Part shown: positions 6,900 through 16,615 of the stretch, piece by piece | Position numbering within the stretch: the stretch's first letter is position 1 | How the letters are laid out: each line of letters begins with the position of its first letter | Assembly: GCA_001464765.1 (NCBI GenBank) | Contig: LNDV01000034.1 | Location: forward strand, 558,001 to 622,000 | Origin: Betaproteobacteria bacterium Ga0077526 | Lineage (GTDB): Bacteria > Pseudomonadota > Gammaproteobacteria > Burkholderiales > Ga0077523 | Direction: 5' to 3' | Length of the DNA stretch: 64,000 bases | Position numbers and translations under genes: made by a program | Notes under the pieces: model-generated | Databases searched by the model: none | Told to the model about the DNA's origin: nothing | What the model saw: the letters and a program-made list of their open reading frames with translations, nothing else

Positions 6900-9800
6900 C
6901 GGTACCATGTCCAGTGACCCGGTTTGCTCATGTCAGGAGCGCCGGGGTTGGCCTTCGGGTCGACCTTGTCGTAGCTCTCTGCACGACCTTTCGACCAGTA
7001 CCACACCCACTTGTCTGAGCACGCGACCGGCACGCCCAATTGCTTCGCGACATACTCACACGTGCTAGGAGGCGGCCGGCATCCCCCGACAATGACTGGT
7101 AGCCCAGGCTTCCAAGAACCGCTTTCTCGTATCTTCTGCACAAGCCATGCGTCCCCTCTGTCCTTATAGCCACGCCACGTGTACTGACCGACACCCCCAG
7201 TAGGGGTGGCATGAACAGATACCCACAAGTATTGTGGACCTGGGTCAACTTTACTGGCGGCCGCATAGAGAGTTCCATTCGGCTCGAAAAGCCAAGAGAA
7301 GAGATTGAGGGTGTACAAGCCCAGGGGGTCTACGCCATTCGTCGGACTCCCTCCGACATACCCATACAAGTTATACCCCCCCGCCAACCCGATCGGATCT
7401 TCCGACACGAACCTCCCGAACCTCGGGTGGTAGTACCTCGCACGGTAGTACATCAACCCCATCCCGTCGTCTTCTCTCCCGGTGTAGCGGTACGGCAATG
7501 TGTCCGTACCGGTCGGGGTCGACACCCCGTACGGCTCGTACGTGTAAGTCGCCGTCGTCGTCCCAGTGGGCCCGATCAGGTTCACCGTCGATCCGAGCGC
7601 ATCGGGCAGGATCACCGTGGTCGTCGATCCCGAGGTTCTCGCATAACGCTCGTCCAGTCCCGGGCCGTTGAGTAGCGTGCTGGTGACGGCGGCGCCGGCC
7701 GTGGTGTGCACTTCGCTGAACCCGTCGTAGAGCGTGCCGCTCTGGACGGCGTTGATCGTCTTGCTCGCGCGACGGGTCAGCGGGTCGTAGACGAAGCTCG
7801 CCGTGGCCGTGCCCCCACTGACCCCCGTCAGACGATCCCGCACGTCCCAGGTGTAGGTCTGCACCCCGTCGTTGGTGAGATTGCCGTTGAAGTCGTAAGT
7901 GAGGTTCGTGCCCGCCCAGACCGTCAGCCGGTTCGCCGCGTTGTACGTGGCGCTCGCCAGCGCCGGCGGCAGCGCCACCCGCGCGAGATTGCCCGTCATC
8001 GTCAGCCGACGCCCCGCGGCGTCGTACGTGTAGCCCAGCGTGCCCAAGGTCGTGGTCGTGTTGCGCTTGTAGGTGAGCGTCGTCAGCTCGTTGCCGTTGT
8101 TGTAAGCGTAATCGATCGTCACCAGGTTGGGCAGCGTCGCCTTCGTCCGGCGGCTCGCCACGTCATAGGTGAAACTCACCGCGTTGGCGCCCTGGGTGAC
8201 CGAGGTCAGCCGGTTCGCATCGTCGTAGCCGTAGGTCACCGCCGTCTGCCCGGTCACCTGCATCTGCGTGCGCCGCGCCGCCACGTCGTAGCTGTAGGTG
8301 ATGGTGCTCGTGCCCGCCCCCAGGGGGACGGTCTCGGTGGCGACTGCATCGAAGCGGTTATCGTAGGTGCGGGTGACTGTGCCGGAGACACTGTCGGTGA
8401 TCTGAGTCAGCCGGTCGCCCGCATCGAACGTGTACGCCGTTGTCGCGCCTCCGTGCCAGGTGGTGAGCGTGCGACGGTTCAGCTCGTCGTAGCCGTGGGT
8501 CGTGATCTGGCCCTTGCGGTCGGTGTGGGTGAACAGATTGTCGTTATCGTCGTAGGTGAAACTCTCCGGCCGCAGCAACGGGTCGGTGCGGGTGATGAGC
8601 AGGTTCTTCGCGTTGTACGCAAAGCCCGTCACCCCGCCCCTCGGGTCGGTGAAGCTCGTCATGTTGCCGTTGGCGTCGTAGTTCATCTGCACCTGATTAC
8701 CCGCCGGGTCAGTGCTGGTCTTTACCCGATGGAGCGAGTCATAGGTGGTTACGCTGCGCTGGCCCAGCGGGTTGGTCACCTGCAGCACCCGGCCCAGAGC
8801 GTCGGTGAAGAAAGAGGTGCTCCGGTTCAAGGGGTCAGTCACCCGGGATAGATCGTATAGGTCATAGGTGAACACCGTCGCCTGATTCCTCGGGTCGATC
8901 ACCCGGGTCACCAGTCCAGCCCCGTTGTACTCGAACCGGGTCACATTGTTGAGCGGGTCAGTCACCTGCGTCAGGCGCCCCCTCAAGTCGTACGCAAAGC
9001 TCGTTACCTTCCCACGGGTGTCGGTGCCGGTCAGCATTTCATGCAGCCCCGACGTGCGGTACGTAAAGCTCTCCGAGTGCTGCTCCGGGGTCCCGACCAT
9101 GTAGCGCACCTGGGTGAGATTGCCGAAGCTGTCGTAGCTGTACTCGGTTCGTCGTCCAAGGGGGTCCACCTCGGCGCTGCTCAGCATGCTCGTCGCAGCG
9201 TACTCGTAGGTAGTCGTGCGTGCGCGTGGGGTGCCCAGCGCTTCGGTGCGGCTGGTCATCTGCCCGCTCGCGTTGAACGTCATCCGCGTCACCCGTCCCA
9301 GAGGATCGGTGACGTCGGTCTGGGTGATCGGTCCGGCCCCCGAGGGCGTGTAGGTGAACTGGGTCACGTCCCCGCCCGCATCGGTCTGAGTCGACACCCG
9401 GCCCTGGGCGTCGTACGTGTTAGTCATGACCGTGTTGTTGCGCTTGTCGACGATCTGGGTGATGCGGCCCAGGCTGTCGTAAGAGTAGTTCTCCGAGAAG
9501 TTCGCCGGGTCGGTTACGCGGCAAAGGTAGCCCTGCGGCGAGTTGCCGTTTGCGGTGCAGGCGCTCGTGTAGTTGTAGGTCACCGTGCGACTGGTGTGAT
9601 CGGTTGCCTGGGTGATTCGTCTCGAGGCGTCGTAGCTCAAGTCGATGTACCGTCCGCTCGGTGAAACGATTCGCGTGAGGTTGCCGGACGTGATCACAAA
9701 CTGTGTCCGGTTGCCGTGGCGATCATCCATCGCCACCATCGGGTATCCGGCGATATACCCGGAAAACCACAGCTTGGTGCCGTCCCGACGGCGCAGCACC

Positions 9801-12403
9801 CAGTTGAAGTGCCCGGTCGGCGAGTTCGCGATACCCCTGGCATTCGATGCCAGCGTCGCACCCTTCAAGTCCGCCGACGTCCCGGAGTAGACATAGATGT
9901 TTCCCGATCGGTCGAAGTGATGGGTCGCGCCGTTGGCCATCACGACCTTCACCCACAGATCGTTGGCGCCCCCGAAGGAATTCTGTTGGAACCACAGATA
10001 GGCGCCGTAGGGATGGGATGCCCCGATACCGAAGGCACGTGAGGCCGAGTCCCCGGGACGGTAGACCCGGGTGATGTGCAGCGGCACCACGTCCTGGACC
10101 GTCATGTCGACGTTCGTCGTCACCATCAGCCCCGTGGCGCAGTCCACAGGATCCGCGGCATTGGGGCAACGCCCGGTGGGGGCGTCCTTGCCCTTCTTGC
10201 TGTTGGCCTCCGTCGCACACGAGGGCTTGTCCGGCGGATTGCCGCCGTTGGTGCAGTCTGGCGCGTTGGGCGGGGCCACCGCAGGAGGCGCCTCCCCTTG
10301 CGAGTTCACGAACATGAACCCGATGGCATCGTGCAACTCCACACCCGGGTCAGGCGCCACCTGCCGCGCGTCCGCGGTGACCTGTCCCCATCCGTAGACG
10401 TACCAACCCTTGCCTGCGGGATCGTACCGCCAGAACCGCGCCTTTGCGCCCGGGGCCTCGTTCGTGGCGTTCGGATAGATCACCCGGATGCCGCGCGACA
10501 CCGCTGGATCCAGACCACTGACCGCAATCCCGCCCGGCTGAACGCTCACGAACACCGGCGCATTGTCGGGGAAGGGCATGGGCGCACGCTCGAGCGGCAT
10601 AGGAACGAGCGCCAGTCGCGTGACGAGCTTGCCGTCGCGCTCGCGCAGGATCGCCCCCTTGGGGATGTGGATCTCCATGCCCGGCACCGCCGGGTGCGTC
10701 ACCACCAGGTCCTGTCGGACCGGGTTCGGGATGTCCACCCAGTCGGTATCCCGAATCCGGGGCACAAACACCGGCGCGATCTCGGTGACTTCCCCCGCCT
10801 CGACGTCCGCCCCCACGACGAACTGGCCGTAGGTCCTCCCGGTTCCCGTGTTCGACCCGTCCACGAAGATGTCGTAGTGACCGGGGGCCAGCCCGAGCGC
10901 CTGGAATCGGCCGTCGGCGTCGGTGCGCAGCCGTCTTCCCGCCACCGTCACCAGCGCATTGGCGAGCGGCCGGTCGTTGAGCCGCAGGACTTGCCCGGCC
11001 AGCCCGGTCGATGCGGCCGGCAGCGCCGAGGTGCGCATGCGCAGTCGCAGCGCCGAGCGATACTCCCGGTTCTCGTTCTGGTAGGCCGCACCGCCGGACA
11101 GGGAGAGTGCGTCGTTGATGCGCTTCTCGATCTCCCGGGGCAACGCCCGATCGCTGCGCCAGCGCCCGCCGAAGTTGCGCACCTTGGGCACGAAGCTCTC
11201 GTCATCGTCCTCCGCCTGCGGCGCTACCTGCAGCGCGATCGGTTGATCGAGGATGGCCGCACCCGGCGCAGCAGATGACGCGCTCGCACCGCCAGCGCCC
11301 ACACCCGCTGCGCGCGCCCTGGCCACCGCTTCCGCCGAGACGGCGCCGACGTCCCGCGTCGAGAACGCCACCGTGGCCAAAGGCACGCTCGACTGGATCA
11401 CCGACAGCACCCCGCGGACCACGATCGAATAGCGGCTTCCCGGCGCCAGAGGCACGAACGGCGTCACGAACGCAAGCAGGCCATCGTCCGAGGGCGTCAC
11501 CATCGCCTTGACCGCCCCGCCGGCACCGACGATTGCCACGGTATCTTGCCGGACACTGCGAGGATCGACCGGGCGGGAGAAACGCACCACGATTGGCGCG
11601 TTCGGGTCGAAGCCCTGCTCGTCCGCGCGCGGCTGCGAGGCAAGGACCTGCGGGGGCTCGGTGCCCGTCGCAGGCGCCAGGAGTGCAGAGAGCCTCCCCG
11701 CGGGCACCGCCTCCCAGGTTCGTGCTGCCGGGCGGTACAGAGCGCCTCCCGGTGCCGCAACCCCGCGGGTATCGCGCCCACCGGCCAGCAGCGCGTTGCC
11801 ATCGGCCAGAAGGGTGAGTGCCGCCCCCGTTCGCTCGAGCAGACCGGACTGACCGCCCGATTGCACCCGCGCCACCTTCGGGTCCAGGATCTCCGCTTGC
11901 GCGATCGTCCGCCCGTCGGGACCGACGCCGCCGGCAATCAGCATCGTCGCGTCGGGCAGCATGCGGGTGGTGTGTCCGGCGCGAAGGACGAGACCCAGCT
12001 CGGTCGCACTCTGGCTCACGCCCGTGCGCGGGTCTAACCGCTCGGCCGTTGCCACCACCACGCCGGCGGCGTTACGACCGCCGGTGATCAGCACCTGTCC
12101 GTCGGGCAGCAGGGTGGCCGCATGCTCGCGCCGCCCGTGCTGCAGTCCCACCGCCAGGGCCTGCAGTTGCTGGCTTACCGGATCGAACAGCCGCACCTGG
12201 CGCGTGGCCCGCGCCCCGCCGAGGATCAACACCCGCCCGTCGGGCAGCAGCGTGCGGGTCTCGCCCGGATTTGCCTGGAGGGCGTCGGTCAGGCCGCGCG
12301 GCGGCACCGTGTCTTCGGCGTGCGCCGCCCAGGAGACGGCCAGAACCGCCAGAAAGCTCAAGCCTCGAACGACTTGGCGTCGCAGCAATGTCAGGGATCG
12401 CAT
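6896..12403 (-). CDS. Secreted RHS/YD-repeat protein with Kelch, Ig-like and variable C-terminal domain
   Basis: 1835 residues. A signal peptide covers residues 1-30. Kelch-like LPDGRVLILGG repeats follow to about 230, then a Big_5-like Ig domain (FDPNAPIVVRFSRPVD), a carboxypeptidase-regulatory-like domain near 470-530 and a DUF6531-like entry (PVDCATGLM). YD repeats fill about 800-1600 and end in the RHS core YYRARYYHPRFGRFVSEDPIGL and DPLGL near 1692-1696. The last ~139 residues are a different tail with His1731 (VHATPTG) and Cys1775 (VGGCRPPP). RHS proteins form a cocoon that encloses a C-terminal toxin. The gene is 24 bases downstream of the TIG/YD gene and overlaps the Sel1 gene. Confidence 0.9.
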   Translation of the reverse strand: MRSLTLLRRQVVRGLSFLAVLAVSWAAHAEDTVPPRGLTDALQANPGETRTLLPDGRVLILGGARATRQVRLFDPVSQQLQALAVGLQHGRREHAATLLPDGQVLITGGRNAAGVVVATAERLDPRTGVSQSATELGLVLRAGHTTRMLPDATMLIAGGVGPDGRTIAQAEILDPKVARVQSGGQSGLLERTGAALTLLADGNALLAGGRDTRGVAAPGGALYRPAARTWEAVPAGRLSALLAPATGTEPPQVLASQPRADEQGFDPNAPIVVRFSRPVDPRSVRQDTVAIVGAGGAVKAMVTPSDDGLLAFVTPFVPLAPGSRYSIVVRGVLSVIQSSVPLATVAFSTRDVGAVSAEAVARARAAGVGAGGASASSAAPGAAILDQPIALQVAPQAEDDDESFVPKVRNFGGRWRSDRALPREIEKRINDALSLSGGAAYQNENREYRSALRLRMRTSALPAASTGLAGQVLRLNDRPLANALVTVAGRRLRTDADGRFQALGLAPGHYDIFVDGSNTGTGRTYGQFVVGADVEAGEVTEIAPVFVPRIRDTDWVDIPNPVRQDLVVTHPAVPGMEIHIPKGAILRERDGKLVTRLALVPMPLERAPMPFPDNAPVFVSVQPGGIAVSGLDPAVSRGIRVIYPNATNEAPGAKARFWRYDPAGKGWYVYGWGQVTADARQVAPDPGVELHDAIGFMFVNSQGEAPPAVAPPNAPDCTNGGNPPDKPSCATEANSKKGKDAPTGRCPNAADPVDCATGLMVTTNVDMTVQDVVPLHITRVYRPGDSASRAFGIGASHPYGAYLWFQQNSFGGANDLWVKVVMANGATHHFDRSGNIYVYSGTSADLKGATLASNARGIANSPTGHFNWVLRRRDGTKLWFSGYIAGYPMVAMDDRHGNRTQFVITSGNLTRIVSPSGRYIDLSYDASRRITQATDHTSRTVTYNYTSACTANGNSPQGYLCRVTDPANFSENYSYDSLGRITQIVDKRNNTVMTNTYDAQGRVSTQTDAGGDVTQFTYTPSGAGPITQTDVTDPLGRVTRMTFNASGQMTSRTEALGTPRARTTTYEYAATSMLSSAEVDPLGRRTEYSYDSFGNLTQVRYMVGTPEQHSESFTYRTSGLHEMLTGTDTRGKVTSFAYDLRGRLTQVTDPLNNVTRFEYNGAGLVTRVIDPRNQATVFTYDLYDLSRVTDPLNRSTSFFTDALGRVLQVTNPLGQRSVTTYDSLHRVKTSTDPAGNQVQMNYDANGNMTSFTDPRGGVTGFAYNAKNLLITRTDPLLRPESFTYDDNDNLFTHTDRKGQITTHGYDELNRRTLTTWHGGATTAYTFDAGDRLTQITDSVSGTVTRTYDNRFDAVATETVPLGAGTSTITYSYDVAARRTQMQVTGQTAVTYGYDDANRLTSVTQGANAVSFTYDVASRRTKATLPNLVTIDYAYNNGNELTTLTYKRNTTTTLGTLGYTYDAAGRRLTMTGNLARVALPPALASATYNAANRLTVWAGTNLTYDFNGNLTNDGVQTYTWDVRDRLTGVSGGTATASFVYDPLTRRASKTINAVQSGTLYDGFSEVHTTAGAAVTSTLLNGPGLDERYARTSGSTTTVILPDALGSTVNLIGPTGTTTATYTYEPYGVSTPTGTDTLPYRYTGREDDGMGLMYYRARYYHPRFGRFVSEDPIGLAGGYNLYGYVGGSPTNGVDPLGLYTLNLFSWLFEPNGTLYAAASKVDPGPQYLWVSVHATPTGGVGQYTWRGYKDRGDAWLVQKIRESGSWKPGLPVIVGGCRPPPSTCEYVAKQLGVPVACSDKWVWYWSKGRAESYDKVDPKANPGAPDMSKPGHWTWYR

Positions 12404-12427
12404 GGCGTAGGTCTCGTTCTAGTCTGA

Positions 12428-15034
12428 TCAGGGGGCGAGGGTGGCGCTGAAGGAGAAGGTCAAGCCATCGAACTGGTCCACGATCAGTTCATAGGTTCCA
12501 GTCTCATTGAGCGTCGAGGCAGACAGGGGGATCGTGAAGGTCGCGCCCCAGTAACTGGAGATCTCCTGCACCGCGCCCGATGGCTTACGCACGAAGACCC
12601 GCGTGCCATTGCCTGTCGCCGGCTGCGTCTGCCACCCGGTCACGTCCACCTGCCTCGTCTGCCCCGCGCTCGCCGTGAAACTGAGGCGCGCCTTCTGGCC
12701 GCGACGGGAAACCGTCACGGGGACCGACGTCCCAGCAGGCATCAAGGACCCCACGGCATCGCTGGAGACAATCACGGTCGCAGTTGCCGAGGTTCGGTCT
12801 ATCGCCGGGGTGACCCGCAACACATAGCTCCCCGCACTTAGCACGTTCGGGGTCTCGGGGAGATCACATCCGCCCCCGACCGATGCCGTGCTGCACCCCC
12901 GAGACCACTGATTCGCGTTGGGCGAAGTGTCGTCGGGTCGGAGCACCTCGAACGTGACGTTCGACCCCGAGGGTCCTGACGCAAGGTTCCACACCCCCAC
13001 ACCGACAAACTGTGCAGCACCGAGCGTGAAGGCAAACCGTGCCGTCTGACCTTCGATGAGGCTGGCCGCCAGCGAAGCGTCGCCGAGCACCAGGGTCCCA
13101 GCCAGCGACTTCCAAAGGCGCACGCGAAGAGTTCCCGATCGTCCCTCCTGCGGGTCCACGTACAACGTATACGGGCCCGGCACCAGTGCGGGAAACTCCA
13201 TGGAGCGAACGATGGGTGCGACTGCCGGATTGCCCGAAGCCGAAGAGTTTGGCGCCCATGTCGACGCAACTACCGAGGCATCCGGTCGACGCAACTCGAC
13301 ACCCACAGCGCTAAGCGGATTTCCGCTGCCTAACGCGATGTTCGACAAAGACATGCCATAGCGCTCGCCGGTCGCCGCATCGAACACGATGCGTGCGTTC
13401 TGACCCACCTTGAGCGCAGGGACATCGGTGTTCGTATCCGCAGCCACTGGCCCGATCACCAGGTCGTTGTTGAGCCACAGCGTCGCGCTCAACCCCGTGA
13501 CTGCCGCGTTGTAGTTGGGTCTGACGATGAGGCTGAAGACCCCGGCCTCGGGGTGCGGCGGCACATTCCCGCCGCAGGTCGCTGCGGGGCTGTAACACGC
13601 AATAGAGTAGGGGTTCGAATTCTCAATGACAGGCCGCCAGTCCTGTGCCCGCAGCTCGTAGAAGATCTGTCCGTTGTTGGTCGGCGTCGTCGTCTGGCTC
13701 GCGATGCCGAACCCCAGTGATTGCCCTGCCTGGGCGTCGATCACGAAGCGGAGATGCTGGCCGTTGAAGCTCGACGTGAACGCCGTCCCGGTGGCGGCAT
13801 CGACCGGCAAACTCGGATCGGTGCGCAGCCTGGCTGTGACGTTGAGCGTCTGGCTCACGGCCACGCGCACCAGCAAGGTGTAGGTGCCATTCAACAGCAT
13901 CGGCGGGACATGCACTGTGCGGCGCGTGGCCGACAGTCCGAGGCCCTCGTACTGTCCGCTCGTGACGATCTCGTTGCGGATGTTGCGAACTTCCCAGTCG
14001 AAAGACGCTGTGGAGGGCGTGGAGGCGTAGGCCGTGAAGTCGACGCTGGCGTGCGCCGTCGGACCGCCATCGAACAGGAACGCCACCCAACGCCCTGCCG
14101 TGCTCGGAGCGGTCACGTTCACAGCACCCGTCGCCCCGTCCAGCACGATGCGCCGCATCGCCGAGAACTCGGCATCGGGCCAGAACGCCGAACCGGTCGG
14201 AACCACCAGGAAGTCCGCGGCACTGGTCGCCGTGCCCGCAAGCGTTGCCACCCGGATTCTTCCGCCGCCGGTGAACTCAGGCACCCTCACCGTGATCGAC
14301 GTGGCCGTCATGCTCTGAATGATCGCCAGGGTCTGGTTGACGTAGACCTTGGTCATGCCCGCCGTCGTGTTGAAGTTCGTGCCCGTGATCGTAACGTTGC
14401 TGCCCGCCAAGCCGCGTGCCGGCGCGAAGCTTGCAATGGTGGGCACGGCTTGGGGCGCCGAGGCGACCACCATAAAGCTCTCCAGACTCGTCCCCGTGCC
14501 CGCGGTGGTCTGGACCGAGATGGGCCCCGAGGTTGCCCCGGCCGGTACCGTCGCCACGAGACGCACCGTCGAAGCTGTAGTCACCGTGGCGAGCGTTCCG
14601 TTGAAGCGAACCGTATTGGCCGCCACCGTCGAGCCGAAATTGGCCCCCACGATCGTGACCGAACTGCCGACCGGTCCGCTGTTGGGGAAGAAGTCCGTCA
14701 CGGCCGGCACGTTGGCCGCCGTGCGACGGATCTGCGTGATGTTCCCGGCTGCGTCGTAGACGTACTCCGCCGTCTCGTTCGTCGGGCTCGTAACACTCTT
14801 GAGGCGCCCCGCCTCGTCGTAGCTGTAGCGCACCGTCTGTGCCGACGCGTCCGATGCGACCAGCAGGGCAGACATCGACGCTAGTATCACAAGGAGCATG
14901 CCGAAGAGCGCACACCAGGCACGTCGTCCCGTGTCGCTGGGGAGCCGGCGTCGCACATTGATGGCGGGAACACTGCGCGGCGCGCCTGTCAGTCCCGGAC
15001 CGCAACGGCCGGGCGAGATCTCGAGGATGTTCAT
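12428..15034 (-). CDS. TIG/IPT-domain protein with two YD repeats
   Basis: 868 residues. A long basic N-terminus is followed by a hydrophobic segment near residues 40-65 (probable signal anchor or peptide ending DASAQ). Two YD motifs (YSYDEAGRLKSV, YVYDAAGNITQI) come next, then two IPT/TIG Ig-like domains (FFPNSGPVGSSVTIVGANFG and FAPARGLAGSNVTITGTNF). The remainder is a beta-rich region of repeated pre-peptidase-like modules with G-QxxRF/LSF motifs. It probably works outside the cell with the following RHS gene, with which it forms an operon. It is divergent from the peroxidase gene with only 29 bases between starts. The exact start is uncertain because the basic leader is unusually long. 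Confidence 0.82.
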   Translation of the reverse strand: MNILEISPGRCGPGLTGAPRSVPAINVRRRLPSDTGRRAWCALFGMLLVILASMSALLVASDASAQTVRYSYDEAGRLKSVTSPTNETAEYVYDAAGNITQIRRTAANVPAVTDFFPNSGPVGSSVTIVGANFGSTVAANTVRFNGTLATVTTASTVRLVATVPAGATSGPISVQTTAGTGTSLESFMVVASAPQAVPTIASFAPARGLAGSNVTITGTNFNTTAGMTKVYVNQTLAIIQSMTATSITVRVPEFTGGGRIRVATLAGTATSAADFLVVPTGSAFWPDAEFSAMRRIVLDGATGAVNVTAPSTAGRWVAFLFDGGPTAHASVDFTAYASTPSTASFDWEVRNIRNEIVTSGQYEGLGLSATRRTVHVPPMLLNGTYTLLVRVAVSQTLNVTARLRTDPSLPVDAATGTAFTSSFNGQHLRFVIDAQAGQSLGFGIASQTTTPTNNGQIFYELRAQDWRPVIENSNPYSIACYSPAATCGGNVPPHPEAGVFSLIVRPNYNAAVTGLSATLWLNNDLVIGPVAADTNTDVPALKVGQNARIVFDAATGERYGMSLSNIALGSGNPLSAVGVELRRPDASVVASTWAPNSSASGNPAVAPIVRSMEFPALVPGPYTLYVDPQEGRSGTLRVRLWKSLAGTLVLGDASLAASLIEGQTARFAFTLGAAQFVGVGVWNLASGPSGSNVTFEVLRPDDTSPNANQWSRGCSTASVGGGCDLPETPNVLSAGSYVLRVTPAIDRTSATATVIVSSDAVGSLMPAGTSVPVTVSRRGQKARLSFTASAGQTRQVDVTGWQTQPATGNGTRVFVRKPSGAVQEISSYWGATFTIPLSASTLNETGTYELIVDQFDGLTFSFSATLAP

Positions 15035-15063
15035 GGTCGTTTCGGTACGTTATCGTTGTCGCT

Positions 15064-16086
15064 ATGAAACTTCGCTTCGCCCATGCGCTGGCCCTCGGAC
15101 TCGCCTCGGCAGCGCTCCTGCACACTCTCGGACAACCCTCGGCGGCAGACCAGGACGGCCGCGCCGTGCTCGGTGAGCGTCTGTTCTTCGACTCGACGCT
15201 CAGTGCCGATGCCACGATCAGTTGCGCCTCGTGCCATCGGCCGGAACTCGCGTTCACGGATGCGCAGCCGCGCAGCCTTGGCGTGGCCGGGCGGCAGGGC
15301 ACGCGCAATGCCCCGAGCCTGCTCGGAGTGGCCCGAGTGCCGCGTCTGAACTGGGATGGACGATCCGTGTCGCTGGAAGAACAGGTGGTGCAGCCCTTCG
15401 TCACCGAGACGGAGCACGGCCTGCCGTCGAACGAGGCGCTTGTGGAGCGCGTGCTGGCTCGTGCCGAGTACCGCGCGCTGTTCGAAACAGCCTTCGGTGG
15501 CGACGCTTGGCCGCCACGCGTAGATCAGATCGCAGCCGCGTTGGCTGCATACCTGCACAGCCTCGAGCCGCAACACCGAAATGCATCGCCTGCCCCCGTG
15601 CCGGACAACGCCGCGCGCGGTCAGGCCCTGTTCTTCGGTAGTGCGGGCTGCGCGCAATGCCATCCGAGGGACGACACGGGAACGCCCGGTACCGACCACC
15701 GGTACCACGCCATCGGCGTCGGACTGGGAACGCTCGGCCCCGGACTGGGCGCGGCCATCGAGGCGGTCGAGAAGGCCACGCCCGGCGAGCTCAACGCGCT
15801 CGTACTGAGTGAGCCGGCGGTGTCCCAGCTCGGCCGCTACGTGGTGACCCGAAACCTCGAAGACATCGGCCGGTTTCGCACCCCGTCGCTTCGTAACGTT
15901 GCCATCACGGCGCCGTACTTCCACGACGGCAGCGTCGCAACACTGGAGGCCGCCGTGGAGCGCGAGATCTACTACCGGCGCGAGGCGCGCGCGGCACTCC
16001 CGGCGCTCAGCCGCGAGGACCGCGACGATCTGGTCGCGTACCTGAAGACGGTCTTCGAGAAGCGGACTGCGTCCGCGCGCCAATGA
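15064..16086 (+). CDS. Di-haem cytochrome c peroxidase / MauG-family protein
   Basis: 340 residues with a signal peptide (about 1-28). Two c-type haem motifs are present: CASCH in the N-terminal domain and CAQCH in the C-terminal domain. Family landmarks are LGERLFFDSTLS, GTRNAPSLLGV, WDGRS, FRTPSLRNVAITAPYFHDG and the closing DDLVAYLKTVF. Members reduce hydrogen peroxide in the periplasm using cytochrome c, or oxidise protein substrates (MauG). The HDG segment with Tyr-Phe before it is in the usual place. It is divergent from the TIG/YD gene; no partner gene identifies a specific substrate. Confidence 0.92.
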   Translation: MKLRFAHALALGLASAALLHTLGQPSAADQDGRAVLGERLFFDSTLSADATISCASCHRPELAFTDAQPRSLGVAGRQGTRNAPSLLGVARVPRLNWDGRSVSLEEQVVQPFVTETEHGLPSNEALVERVLARAEYRALFETAFGGDAWPPRVDQIAAALAAYLHSLEPQHRNASPAPVPDNAARGQALFFGSAGCAQCHPRDDTGTPGTDHRYHAIGVGLGTLGPGLGAAIEAVEKATPGELNALVLSEPAVSQLGRYVVTRNLEDIGRFRTPSLRNVAITAPYFHDGSVATLEAAVEREIYYRREARAALPALSREDRDDLVAYLKTVFEKRTASARQ

Positions 16087-16225
16087 CATTGGGGCTGTCG
16101 CTCAACAGTGCCGAAGATGGACGGTGGGCCGGGAGTCTTTCCTGCCCGAGTACGGGCGCGGCGCCATCGCAGCGCACGCGCGATTCTGTTGCTCAGTTCA
16201 ATCTAGCACAACGTTCGCGACACTA

Positions 16226-16245
16226 CCTGTGACGGATGTCACAGG
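16226..16245. promoter_or_regulatory. CRP-like palindrome TGTGA-N6-TCACA
   Basis: TGTGACGGATGTCACA at 16228-16243 is a full match to both CRP half-sites, inside an 8-bp stem CCTGTGAC/GTCACAGG. A T-run follows 8 bases later, so it could equally be a weak terminator for the peroxidase gene 140 bases upstream. No gene start lies close enough on either strand to name a target. Confidence 0.4.
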
Positions 16246-16294
16246 ATTCGTGCTTTTTTTCGCATTTTTTTGTGAGGGCATCGGCGGAATCGGG

Positions 16295-16311
16295 ATCCGG
16301 CATCACCAAAC
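16295..16311 (+). repeat. Possible attachment-site remnant resembling tRNA-Thr 3' end
   Basis: Fifteen of 17 bases match 5412-5428 (acceptor 3' strand, CCA and five flanking bases), with two transitions. An imperfect repeat of a tRNA end inside an island is expected of an old attachment site, but the match is short. Confidence 0.3.
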
Positions 16312-16579
16312 ATGACAAGGTCTCGCGCAGCGGCATTGGGGGAACCCAGTCGCCGTGTCGAGGTCCGAGCCGTCATCGCCCGCTTCTCGTAGTCCGTAGC
16401 CGATAGAGCGGATCGGCGAAAATGATTCACCCGGCCAACGCACTCTCCTTCAAGTTTGCAGCCCTCCGGGCAGACAACTCGTCCTCATCCGCAGTCCGCA
16501 CTCGTCTTGTTGCACTGCAGTCGCCAAAGCAGTGATTCGCCAGTCCTGGCATCGTGAATTCGCAGGCGTCGTCGATCCG

Positions 16580-16615
16580 GCATCGTCACTACCGGGCCTC
16601 CTGTAGTGACGATGC
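16580..16615. repeat. Perfect 13-bp inverted repeat
   Basis: GCATCGTCACTAC at 16580-16592 and its exact complement at 16603-16615 flank a 10-base GC-rich loop. No T-tract follows, so it is not a standard terminator; a REP-type palindrome or protein site is possible. Confidence 0.6.

Noticed and set aside
7706-8851. Long plus-strand frames across the RHS gene
   Set aside because: Repetitive Arg/Val-rich translations are mirror images of the YD repeats on the other strand.
16124-16315. 63-codon frame around the CRP-like palindrome
   Set aside because: Hydrophobic stretch arises from T-runs; no ribosome binding site or family features.
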